Shown here: positions 11,383 through 20,874 of the stretch, one piece after another
How the letters are laid out: each line of letters begins with the position of its first letter
Numbering within the stretch: position 1 is the stretch's first letter
Assembly: GCA_023614405.1 (NCBI GenBank)
Contig: CM042694.1
Coordinates: 356,642,010 to 356,706,009 of the forward strand
DNA length: 64,000 nt
Direction: 5' to 3'
Source of the DNA: Avena insularis
Lineage: Eukaryota; Streptophyta; Magnoliopsida; Poales; Poaceae
Translations under genes and position numbers: made by a program
The notes under the pieces: model-generated
The model's input: the letters and a program-made list of their open reading frames with translations, nothing else
Databases searched by the model: none
Told to the model about the DNA's origin: nothing

Positions 11383-12010
11383 AAAACACTGGTCATATTT
11401 ATCAGATCCCCGGAATGTCGGGCGTAGATGTATTTCTAAATACTTAAGTTTGGTTGTGCTACAATTTTATGTTCTGAAGTAAGTTTTATTGCTGGATTAT
11501 CGTGGGCGAAGTCCCCGAGTTTTGTTTTCTTGTTCCCCCAATTTTTGACTCGGCTCGCGTCTACCTTGATTCGTTTTTCCGACTTACGAGTCCAAGGTTC
11601 AAAAAATTGACTTAACAATACTTGAAACCTTGAGATTAGCTTGAAATGATCCGGTGTTTTAGTGACCAAAACAAACTAAGGGTTAGTCAAAAAACCAATT
11701 TCGGCCCGCTTAAATACTTTCCCTTAGTTGTTTTTCATGTGCTTTGCCATTCCAAACTTGTTCTCTTGCTTGCCATGAAGCCAATTGGTGTTGGACAGCA
11801 GCAAAGTCGAAGAGTTAGGTTTTTGGTGCTTACACATTACTAATCCAACTAAAATATAAGCGACTTAACCGAGCCGACATAAAAATACGAAAATGAGAAA
11901 TAAGTATTATAGCAGTCCCCGAGTCTCTGCTCGGGGTGGCAAAGTTTTTATTGATAAGCTCATCGCCGACATACATACCGACGTATGAGTAGCTCGGATA
12001 CATTCACATC
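11383..12010. other. Spacer between convergent antisense gene and integrase
   Basis: About 630 bases between the plus-strand stop at 11382 and the minus-strand integrase stop at 12011. It contains GTCCCCGAGT twice (near 11511 and 11917), a motif resembling the polypurine tract beside the 3' LTR (CGGGGACT on the minus strand), and AT-rich sequence. No conserved ORF is seen. It may hold the 3' ends of both transcripts. Confidence 0.45.
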
Positions 12011-12991
12011 TTAGGTGTAGAAAGGACGAAGCAGTGCTACGTTCCACGGTCGTTTGGATTCCTCTCCGGACCTGTCTGCCTTGTTCTTTTCCTGGGATTG
12101 TGCATCAATAAGATAGTAGGAGTCATTGCACAAGGCTTTGCTCACAATGAAAGGTCCTTCCCATGGAGGGGATAACTTATGCATGCCAGCAGTGCGTTGT
12201 ATTAGCTGGAGTACCAGATCACCTTCCCGGGAGACTCGGGGGTTTACTTTCCGGCTATGATAACGTTGGAGATTTTGCTGATATATGGCGGATCTGGACA
12301 AGGCCAGTTCTCTCGCTTCTTCCAGCAGATCAACATCATGTTGCCGGGCCTCATGCACTTGGGCTTCTATGTATTGGGTGGCTCTTGGCGAATCATGCTC
12401 TATGTCGGCTGGTAATATAGCTTCTGCCCCATATACCAGAAAGAATGGCGTATAGCCAGTTGATCGATTCGGAGTTGTTCTTAAGCTCCAGAGTACCGCT
12501 GGTAGTTCTTCTATCTAGCACCCCGCTGATCTTTGCAGCGGCTCTATGAGCCGAGGTTTTATCCCGGACAATACCAGTCCGTTGGATCTTTCCACTTGCC
12601 TGTTCGATGCGGGGTGGGCGACTGAGGCGATATCTAACCAGATCTTCTTTTCTCGGTAGAATCTCGCAAACGCTCCTTCAGCGAAATTTGTTCCATTATC
12701 AGTTATGATGCTATGGGGATAGCCGTATCTTATGATGAATCTTACTGATGTTGCCCCATCACATTTCCGAACTGGTTTCACCTCAATCCATTTGGTGAAC
12801 TTGTCAACCATGACCAGAATATGGGTCATCCCTCCTTTGGCTGGCTTAAATGGTCCTACCATATCTAGGCACCATACAGCAAATGGCCATGTAATGGGGA
12901 TAGTTTTCAGCTCCGACATTGGTAGGTGAGTTTTCGTGGCGTATCTTTGACAGCCATTGCATTTTCTCACCAAGTCCTCTGCTTGCTCCAA
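12011..12991 (-). pseudogene. Tat1 integrase (broken)
   Basis: Minus-strand fragments 12991-12515 and 12358-12011. The first has a C-N-G-C-Q-R zinc-finger end and the catalytic core: L-D-M-V-G-P-F (first Asp), I-I-T-D-N-G-T-N-F (second Asp) and Q-V-E-R-S-N-G (Glu). The second gives the C-terminal domain with G-D-L-V-L-Q-L-I-Q-R and P-P-W-E-G-P-F-I-V, typical of the gypsy integrase tail. A stop or frameshift around 12515 separates them, so it is not functional. It would insert element cDNA into chromosomes. Confidence 0.8.
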
Positions 12992-13147
12992 AGCACTGGG
13001 CCAATAAAATCCATGTCGGAAAGCTTTCTCTACTAACGCCCTTGAGGAGGCATGGTGGCCACATTCCCCTTGGTGAATATATCGGAGTATGTCGAGTCCT
13101 TCCTCTGGATCAATGCACCGCTATAGTACTGTTGTCACACTTCTTTT

Positions 13148-13972
13148 TTATAGTTCGGCGTTGACAATTGTATAGGCCTTTGCCCTTCTCTGAATCTGCC
13201 TTGAACTTACTTCATCATCTGGCAAGATTCCCTCTTTTAGGAAATCAAAAATTGGCTTGGCCCAAGTTGGTATAGTCTGGACAGGAAATGGTTCCTCATC
13301 AACTTCCATTGCATCTACCGACATAACTCCTGCCGGATCAGGCTGATCAGTCCCCGGGTTTGCTGAGGCAATCCTCGGGTTTGCTGAGGTGCTTCCCCAC
13401 TCTATCTCCATAGGTGCAGCTCCTGACCCGAAGAGTGTCGGGATGTAAATGGAATATGATTCGGGTGAGGGCGTGATAGATGGTTTTCTCAGGTGCTCCA
13501 AGGCAACATTTGGTGGGATTGGCTGCCAGGACGAGCCTAATTTGGACAGCGTGTCTGCTGCCTCGTTTTTAATCTGGGGTATGTGATGGAACTCACATCC
13601 CTCAAAAAATCTACTTATCTTTTGAACATGGAACCTGTACAGGGCCATGTTAGCATCCAAGGCGTCCCAATTTCTAGACACTTGCTGCACCACCAAATCT
13701 GAATCTCCAAAGCATTGTATCCGACGTATCCCTACTTCTTTCGCCACTTTGAGACCATGCACCAATGCTTCGTACTGCGCCACATTATTCGAGGCACTGA
13801 AGTGGATTTGAAGGACATATTTCAGTTGATCCTTCTTGGGCAAGGTAAGCACTACTACGGCGCCCAACCCATCTTCCAGTTTTGATCCATTGAAGTGCAT
13901 TTGCCAATAATTGGAGTCCGGCAGGGGTGGCTCGTATTGCATTTCATCCCAGTCCACAAAGAAATCCGCCAC
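13148..13972 (-). pseudogene. Tat1 second (archaeal-type) RNase H and linker to integrase
   Basis: Open frame of 274 residues. Residues ~25-150 form an RNase H: W-Q-M-H-F-N-G-S-K (first catalytic Asp replaced by Asn), Y-E-A-L-V-H-G-L (Glu), C-F-G-D-S-D-L-V-V (Asp) and I-K-N-E-A-A-D-T-L-S-K-L (final Asp). The pattern D-G-S..E-A..D-S-x-L..N-x-x-A-D-x-L-(S/A) marks the extra RNase H of Tat elements. The rest is a Pro-rich linker leading toward integrase. The upstream join to RNase H-1 is interrupted by the LTR fragment at 14033-14251. The Asn at the first catalytic site suggests loss of activity. Confidence 0.82.
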
Positions 13973-14032
13973 AGCTTGTGACTTGATTCCATCCCTTCTG
14001 TTAAACTGTATTTTTCTCTATCGATGAAATCC

Positions 14033-14251
14033 GCCATGGATAGGCCAAAGATGGGGCCAATGAGTGCTAGGGGAATCTAGGGAGGGAGAACGTGGTGATT
14101 CCATGCATGAAAGTTCTTGTATTTTTCTCTATCAATGGTGTTTACAAATGCTCTTGAGGCTCTCAACAAGAAGGATACGATGTCTCTTACTCCCTACCAA
14201 CTAGCCCTAGAGTTCTACCTTAGACAGAGAAAATGATCGATCCCCTTCTAT
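14033..14251 (-). repeat. 219-bp LTR fragment lodged inside Tat1 pol
   Basis: Positions 14033-14251 match 4933-5151 of the element's own 3' LTR over exactly 219 bp without gaps and with about 12 substitutions by eye. Orientation is the same. It separates RNase H-1 (ending ...E-L-A-P-Y-A) from the sequence I-K-S-Q-A-V-A-D-F that normally follows. The matched part runs from just downstream of the predicted TATA box almost to the end of the LTR, so it is roughly the R-U5 region. The flanking pol sequence at both junctions shares short similarity with the LTR (GAAGGGGAT / GAAGGGAT, and ATAGAGAAAAATAC). Confidence 0.88.
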
Positions 14252-14255
14252 CAAA

Positions 14256-15518
14256 CTATGGTGCATAGGGAGCTAACTCGATTGCCCACTTTGCTATCCG
14301 GCCGCTTGCGTCTTTGTTACTCATAATTTCCGAGATGGGTGCCTCACACATCACCTTGATGGGGTGTTCCTCAAAATAGTGTTTGAGTTTCTTGGCCGAC
14401 ATATATACGCCATATGCCATCTTATGATAGTGAGGATAGTTCCGTTTCGAGGCTGATAATACCTCGCTCAGATAGTACACTGGCCTTTGCATGGACTTTC
14501 CTTCCTCTTCACGCTCCACTACAATTACTGCACTTACAACTCAGTTGGTCGCGGCTACGTAGAACAACATTGGCTCCTTAGGTAGTGGTGCGGCTAGGAT
14601 TGGTGCAGTAGATAACATCTTTTTCAACTCTCGAAATGCAAGATCCACATGTGGCGTCAATGTGAACTTGTCTGCCTTTTTCATTAGTTGGTAGAGGGGC
14701 AAGGCCTTCTCTCCCAACCAACACACGAACCGACTTAACGATGCCAGGCAACCAGTGAACTTCTGCACATCGTTAAGGCATTTTGGCAGTTCCATTCTTT
14801 CTATGGCCCGGATTTTTGTCGGGTTAGCTTCAATGCCATGGCTAGACACCAAAAAACCGACTAACTTTCCGGCGGGTACGCGAAAGGTCCACTTCTCCGG
14901 GTTCAGCTTCATTCGGAACCTTCTCAAGTTCGTGAACATCTGCCGGATATCATCAAGGAGCGTATTGCTTTCCTTGGTTTTTATTACCACATCATCCACA
15001 TAGACTTGCACGTTTCGACCTAGCTGATCATGTAAGCATTTTTGCATGCATCGCTGGTACGTTGCTCCTGCATTACGTAATCCAAACGGCATAGTGCAAT
15101 AGCAATAAGCCCTATACGGGGTATTAAATGCAGTCTTTATTTGATCATCCGGATTCAAGGGTATCTGGTGGAAACCAGAATACGCATCAATGAATGATAG
15201 TAGCTCACATCTGGCCGTTGAGTCTATGAGTTGATCTATCCTAGGGAGTGGAAATGGATCTTTGGGACACGCCTTATTCAGGTTCATGTAATCAATACAC
15301 ATGCGCCATACCACAACTACATTTGGATCATCTTTCTTTTTCTCCACTAGCACCTGATTAGAGAGCCAATCCGGATAGAGTACTTCCATGATAAATCCGG
15401 CCGCTAGGAGCCTAGCTATTTCGTCTCCAATGACTTTCCTCCTGTCTTCGGCGAAACGCCGGAGTGGTTGCTTCACCGGCTTAGCCTCGGGTCTTACATT
15501 TAATGAGTGCTTAGCCAA
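14256..15518 (-). pseudogene. Tat1 reverse transcriptase and first RNase H
   Basis: Frame 15518-14541 (325 residues) holds the RT palm and fingers: W-R-M-C-I-D-Y-M-N-L-N-K-A-C-P-K-D, F-I-D-A-Y-S-G-F-H-Q-I, M-P-F-G-L-R-N-A-G-A-T-Y-Q and the catalytic Y-V-D-D (near residue 193). The connection and start of RNase H follow (L-F-Y-V-A-A-T-N at the D-A-S position). Frame 14519-14256 continues RNase H with V-Y-Y-L-S-E-V-L-S and A-K-K-L-K-H-Y-F. A stop near 14540 and the LTR fragment at its end inactivate it. Confidence 0.88.
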
Positions 15519-15602
15519 CTCCCTCGGTACACCTTGCAGATCCTGAGTAGACCAAGCAAAGATATCCTGATTCTCACAGAGGAAGTTGACAACCTCGCTT
15601 TC

Positions 15603-16336
15603 CTATTTGCTGCTTAACCCGACACCAATGGTTACAGTGCGCTCTGGGAAATGATCATCGATTGGCACTGTCTTCGTGTTCTTAGTTGCTTGGAACGATA
15701 CGCTCCCGTGCGGGTTGGTCAGGGCCGGCATATGTTGTTGCGCGGATTGAGCCAGTGCCGCCACTTCTAGTATCTTCCTTTTTTCTCGAGCTATCACGAG
15801 TGACTCAGCTAAATTAGATCCGACTGAGGCGCACTCGATCGAACGCCAGAAGTCCCCTAATACAGTTATCACGCCCCTTGGCCTATGCAACTTCATCTTA
15901 AGGTAACTAATGTGGGTAGTTGCCATGAATTTGTGCAGCGGTGGCCTGCCGAGTAACGCATGATAAGCGCTCTCCAGATTCACCACCTCAAATTCCAAGT
16001 TGTCAGTACGGCAATTGTCTCTTGTGCCAAATAACACATCAACCCAAACCTTACCAATTAGCTCACAGGAAATACCCGGTACAATGCCATGAAAAGTGGT
16101 CCTCGATACTTGTGCATGGTATCCTTGTACATAATGTTGATACTGCTGCCATTGTTAATCAGTACCTTGGAAAACCTTACATTGAGATTCGGCCCGATGA
16201 ATGTCGGATCCATGACCAGAGCATAGGTTCCTGGGCTTGGCATGATCTTTGGGTGATCCTTGACACTCCATGTAATCTCCTGATCCGCCCAGGGCATATA
16301 CCTCACCACTGATGGCATTACTGCGTTCACCTCCAT
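15603..16336 (-). pseudogene. Tat1 protease region
   Basis: Frames 16336-16058 and 16037-15603. The first shows V-L-I-N-N-G-S-S-I-N-I-M-Y, where plant Tat proteases have I-D-x-G-S-S; the catalytic Asp is Asn here. The second gives Y-H-A-L-L-G-R-P-P-L-H-K-F, the conserved L-L-G-R-P-x-L turn at the end of the protease. A linker toward RT follows. A frameshift separates the pieces. The domain would cleave the gag-pol polyprotein in the particle. Confidence 0.75.
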
Positions 16337-16345
16337 ATGCCGGTG

Positions 16346-17941
16346 CTACAAGCTTTTTCGTTCATTCTCTTCCGTGGTAAACAAACAATAGCTTTGATGA
16401 TGTTCCCTGTACTCGTTTCGTCCCTCATTCTCGTTGTAACCTTGACCTTGTTGCTGGCTATTGGCCACTTGATGTACCACATCCCTTCTTTCTGGATTCT
16501 CGTACCTCAGAGGAGGTGGCGGCAGCATCAGTTGTTGTCCATTTCCCCCTGTCAATAACGGTGGCCGTGGTGCTTCATTTCTAGGTGCTTCGTTCCGAGG
16601 TGCCTGAGCATTCCCCGAACTTCCCTGTTCTAACTTCCTCATCCACTCACATTGTCGGGTTATATGATTAGCCGGGCTATTTGGGCTTGGCGTATGGAAC
16701 TTGCAAGGTTGATCCAGCATGGACTCAAACGTATACCTTGGTCTATCCTTTCGGTCTTGCCATTGCTTCTTCTGCTCCGGGGTCCAAGGTTTTTTCCCTT
16801 TGTTTTTCTACGGGCAGTTTTGCCCTCCAGTTTTTTGGCATTGGCTGGCTCCGGCATTGGATTGATCCCGGTCTACTACTGCGACCTATTGCGAGTTATA
16901 CCTGTAATTCGGACGCTCATCCCTTCTCTTTCCTCCAAAATCATTCCTCCTTGACGATCCGGGGCCATCTCGGCCGTAATACTCCTCGTTTGCCTCGCTC
17001 GACATTAGCCAGGGTTGCGTTGGATCTCCCAAGGCATACGAATCCGTGATCCGAATCGTCTCAGCCAAGGTGGTTGGCATGTCTTGTTGTAACCTCTGCC
17101 ACAGCATACCTCCATATCTGCATCCCTGAGCGAACCACGCAATAGCTTGTGATTCAATTACTCCTTCGCACGAGTTTCGCACATTGCACCACCGAGTCAG
17201 AAAATCTCTGTCTGGCTCATTCGGCCTCTGCCGGCATTACGCAAGAGTCTGTGGCTTGTTGGGTCTCTTGTAACTGCTTGAGAAGTTGCTAACGAACAGC
17301 TCCTGGAAATACAACTAATAGTTGACACTCCCTGGTGGCAAATTGTTCAGCCAAACTCGCGCTGGTCCTTCCAGCATCTGTGGCACATACCTTACCGCCC
17401 ATCTCAAATTTCCTGTTGCGATCTTGACTGTTGTGGCGTAGTCAATCAGCCAATCCTCTGGCCTGGTTCTACCATCATAAGTTCGGGTTCCTCTGGCCAG
17501 CTGAAAGTTCGGCACTGGTGGCTCGTTCATGATCCGGGGCCCAAAGCATGCTGGACCCGGTGGACCTTGTATCTCAATTTGCTCTAACCTATAAATCCTA
17601 TCCAAATTCAGCCTTGCATCATCTGGCTACAAGTTCCTGCTTCCCAACCTTGACCCCATTATGTGGTGATCCGGTCTGGGGTATCCGTCGTTGACCATAG
17701 CCGAATAACCATCATTGTATCTTTCCTGATCCGGATAAGAATTTTGTTGTGCTGCTTGTCCCGTGCTCCCCTCTCGCCGAGGTGCGCGCTGTTGCTGCGT
17801 CTGAGGTAAATTTCGCCCTGTTCCCGCGGGATCACGCTGTCCGGCATTGCCGTTGGCAGCATTTCTTTGACCGGCATTGCCGTTGGTCACGGTTACCTCG
17901 GGCGGCCACACCTCGGCTGGTACTGTGCCAATCTTCATCAA
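16346..17941 (-). pseudogene. Tat1 gag (fragmented)
   Basis: Minus-strand pieces at 17941-17627 (repeat-like N-G-N-A-G-Q-R, Gln/Arg-rich), 17605-17315 (capsid core with Y-D-G-R-T-R-P-E-D-W-L and A-R-V-W-L-N-N-L-P), 17182-16886 (capsid end, A-I-A-W-F-A-Q-G) and 16720-16346 (C-K-F-H and H-I-T-R-Q-C, a zinc-knuckle-like remnant). The order and motifs match plant Tat gag proteins, which form the virus-like particle. At least three stops or frameshifts break it. Coding sequence begins almost directly after the shortened 5' LTR, so leader and primer site are missing. Confidence 0.75.
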
Positions 17942-18060
17942 CTTGTACTGCTTTGCCCTTTCTAGCTCTTACCGGGTCATAAGGAACCATCGGTTTGTCT
18001 CTTCTTCCGGAGTCTACTACTTCTTCTCTCTTGGGATTATGACCCGGAGATGACGCGGAC

Positions 18061-18185
18061 GGGACACACCGTGGTTCAGCCTTCCTTGAGGTGACCCGGG
18101 CAGCACTTGTTTTGACCGCGCCGTACCCTAGCTAACTCGGCCCTTACACCCTGGCGTTACCCTACCCGGGGGTATCCCCCCAACA
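18061..18185 (-). repeat. Tat1 5' LTR remnant (~125 bp)
   Basis: Matches 5567-5690, the outermost 124 bp of the 3' LTR (CACACCGTGGTTC, CTACCCGGGGGTATCCCCC, CAACA). Inward of 18061 the similarity stops and gag-side sequence begins, so about 650 bp of LTR plus the primer site are gone. The ATCTT duplication on its outer side shows that the outer end is original. Confidence 0.82.
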
Positions 18186-18842
18186 ATCTTGATCATGAAC
18201 GGAGCTCACAAGATCTAAACATGATAGCACAAAGGAGAAGAACCAGCCATCTAGCTACTACATGGACCCATAGTCCAAGGATGAACTACTCACGCATCAC
18301 ACAGGAGGCTTGCATGGTGATGAAGAAGTCCTCCAGGGTGAATTCTCCCCTCCGGCAGGGTGCCGGGAAGATCTTCAGATCCCTCCTGATCTAGGGATGG
18401 AGATGACATCGGCTACAGACTATTTCGTGGATCTTTTATCAGGTACTTAGGGTTTCTATATCGGAGGCATCTTATAGGCGAAAGGGGAGGCCGAGGGGTG
18501 CCCGAGGCGGCCAGACCACCCCCTGGCGAGGGCCAGGCCTGGCCATGACCCAGTGGTGTCATGACCCCGGCCCCTCTCCGTCTTCGATTCTCCTCCGTGT
18601 GTCCCTCGGTGAAAAACTGACTTTGGCTTTTGTCCCGTCCAATTCCGAGAATATTCATTTTCTGACTTTCCTGGAACCAAAAAAAGCAGAAAACAGGCAG
18701 CTGGCACTATGGCTCTTGTTAATAGGTTAGTCTCAGAAAGTGTATACAAAGTACTCCAAAGTGTGGACAAAACATAAGAAAGTAGATAAAACCAAGCATG
18801 GAACATCAAAAATTATGGATACGTTAGCAACGTATCAGGGCG

Positions 18843-19119
18843 GCGGCCTAAGCTTAGGATAACATGGTCCCACCTAACTAGGATACAAACTGACCCAAAG
18901 TTTAGTTCGGCTCAGGGTTCTGCCATGACAGACATTGGGCCTGTTTCTCTGTCGCGGTAGCCTGCCGTGGCAGAAAAGGACTCTGTTTTTGTGCCGTGGC
19001 AGGAAAATGTGTTGTTTCTCTGCCATGTGTTGATCTTCTTCTTGGTAGCTCCTTGCGCTTCCTCCCTCTCCTCCCTCGCGCATTCTTCATCAATCAACAC
19101 GCCATGCTCCATATGTTTC
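18843..19119 (-). repeat. NA1 5' LTR, segment 2
   Basis: Continuation of the LTR interrupted at 3966. It contains the GCTCCTTGCGC-TTCCTCC-TCCTCCCTCGCGCAT block also found in the gypsy C LTRs (40104-40140, 46830-46860). It carries two TGCCGTGGCAG motifs (18961-19010) that echo the GCCGCGGCAG motifs of the leader. It ends at the GTTTC target duplication (19115-19119) of the copia insertion. Confidence 0.75.
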
Positions 19120-20874
19120 TGTAGGGATTGCGCGTATGAAAACAACAAATTTTATCCTACGCCCCTGAACCCCTGAAGCTGCCAGGACCTATCTATTAGT
19201 AATACAGTAACGGGAGGGGCTTTTTGCGAACTTACCCTTGAAGACCAAAAAGCATTGTCAACGCTCAGGAGAGCGTGGTTGATGTAGACGAGCTGAAGCC
19301 GACCTTAAGGTCGTGATGAAGTCCTTGCGCTCCTTGGCTCCAACGACTTGAGTGCCTCAAGTGTGACACCTCGCAGGGAGTTACACACGTCCGGTGCCTG
19401 ACGATGACTCCCGCTTCCCCAATCCAGCAGCAGTTGCAGAAGTAGAGCTCCCGGATCCGAATCCCGTAGCGCGATGGCACTCCGCGGTGAAGATGTCTCC
19501 CATTCGCGTAGTCCAGACTTGGGACCACGGTCACGAGAGAGAGAGAGAGAGGGGGAGAGAGAAAATATCAACTGGAGGTCCTCCCAAAAGTGAGAAGACG
19601 TTTATTGATTATTGGTGTATTTAATTTGGCCAAATACCCCCACTATATATAGGGGGAGGGGAGGGACTAAAGGAGAGGAGGGGAGGGGAGGCCGCCGGCC
19701 ACCCTAGTGGGCCCCGCGCAGGGGGCTAGGCCCAGTCGGCCAGCCCCCTTGCCCCTTCTCCCTCTCTCCTTTCCCCTAATGGGCCCCCTCCCTCCGAGAA
19801 TTGGCCCATTAACCCTTTGACCATTTTAATTAATTTTCTATTTATTAAATAATTATGAATAAATGATTAAATCAACATTTAACATTCATTCACATATTAT
19901 TCAATCTCCGTGGCCATGGAACACTTTCCACCTCCACCTGCATAACTTAGGACTTCAAAACCCTTCCGGTTTTCTCTCTACAATTCTTCGGTGATTCCAC
20001 CGATCCTATAAACACTCTCTAAGCATCATCAAGCCCTTAAGCGTGATACCCCACGGTTCGAGAACACTCCAGACATGGTCGGGAAACTCCCGCACCAATG
20101 ATCGACAGAGGGACCTGGATGGCCATGTGACCCCTATGCGTTCCACGAAGATCTTTCGTCGTTTGAACCGGGACAGTCATGTCTTATTCCCTCTATCACT
20201 CAATACTTGCATTGCCCGAGATCTGATCAATGACATCACCATGTCGTGTTCAATCTCGTTACTGAACAACGCTATTTGACTCGTTCCGACAAGTGATATC
20301 CCCGTGATCAAATCACACGCTGCGCAGCTATTGGATACAACTTCTCCGAGTGGGCCCTTTAAGTATCTTCCCGTCACATGGACAGACAAAACCCGCTCTT
20401 GACATATATTGCCTCTATGGTTTCCTCCGAGTACCTGAACACACCTTTATAACCACTATATTACCGAGTGGCGTTTGATGCTATCTAAGCACTCTCGAGA
20501 GACAGTGATTGATATAGCCTCACAGTCTAAGGAATAGTCTACGAGGATCCATTTCTAATCACAGTAACTTGAACTTCGTGACATGATCGGGTCACGATGT
20601 TTAGGTTGGGTATTGGTTCATCATCTCATTCTCGGAATGAGATGACTCCATTTCCAACTAGCATAAATGCCACATGATCAGGAAACATGATCATCTGTTG
20701 ACCAATGAACCAGTGACTAGAGTTTCAGTGGGAACCCCTGGTTGTTTATATATCACACGTGTATTGATGTTTCCACTCAATACAGTTATAGCATGATATA
20801 AAACTTAATCATAAACTATATGAAATATGATAAAAGTCCTTACTACTATTTGTCTCTAGGGCTTATTTCCAACA
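19120..20874 (-). repeat. Copia element 3' LTR (1755 bp)
   Basis: From TGTAGGGATTGCGCG (19120) to TTTCCAACA (20874). A minus-strand TATA-like sequence lies in the CACTATATATAGGG block near 19642-19655, and a (GA)n microsatellite at about 19531-19562. Short ORFs on either strand are not genes; they recur in the other LTR only because the LTRs are copies. Confidence 0.9.

Larger units (their letters stand above)
4909..18185 (-). mobile_element. Tat-lineage Ty3/gypsy element (Tat1), 13.3 kb
   Basis: Outer ends are TG at 4909 and CA at 18185 with perfect 5-bp target duplications ATCTT (4904-4908 and 18186-18190). On the minus strand it carries gag, protease, RT, RNase H, a second (archaeal-type) RNase H and integrase. 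On the plus strand, between integrase and the 3' LTR, lies an antisense multi-exon gene. Dual RNase H domains plus an extra ORF between pol and the 3' LTR are hallmarks of the Tat lineage. The 3' LTR is complete. The 5' LTR is reduced to its first ~125 bp and no primer site remains. All genes carry stops or frameshifts, so the copy is dead. Confidence 0.88.
3967..18837. mobile_element. Solo LTR (1.59 kb) interrupted by a Tat-lineage element
   Basis: Pieces 3967-4908 and 18191-18837 join into one LTR of about 1.59 kb running from TGATGGCCC to ACGTATCA. It is flanked by perfect 5-bp duplications GGGCG (3962-3966 and 18838-18842), and no internal coding sequence is attached. A solo LTR is the usual product of recombination between the two LTRs of one element. 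The sequence (GGTTATCATCCGAACCCC, CATGAACCCACTATCGAGC, a closing ACGTATCA) recalls a gypsy LTR very common in Triticeae, but I cannot name the family with certainty. It contains no gene. Confidence 0.8.

Noticed and set aside
19394..19624. ORFs in the copia LTRs
   Set aside because: They recur in both LTRs simply because the LTRs are copies, show no domain, and overlap the (GA)n tract and TATA region.
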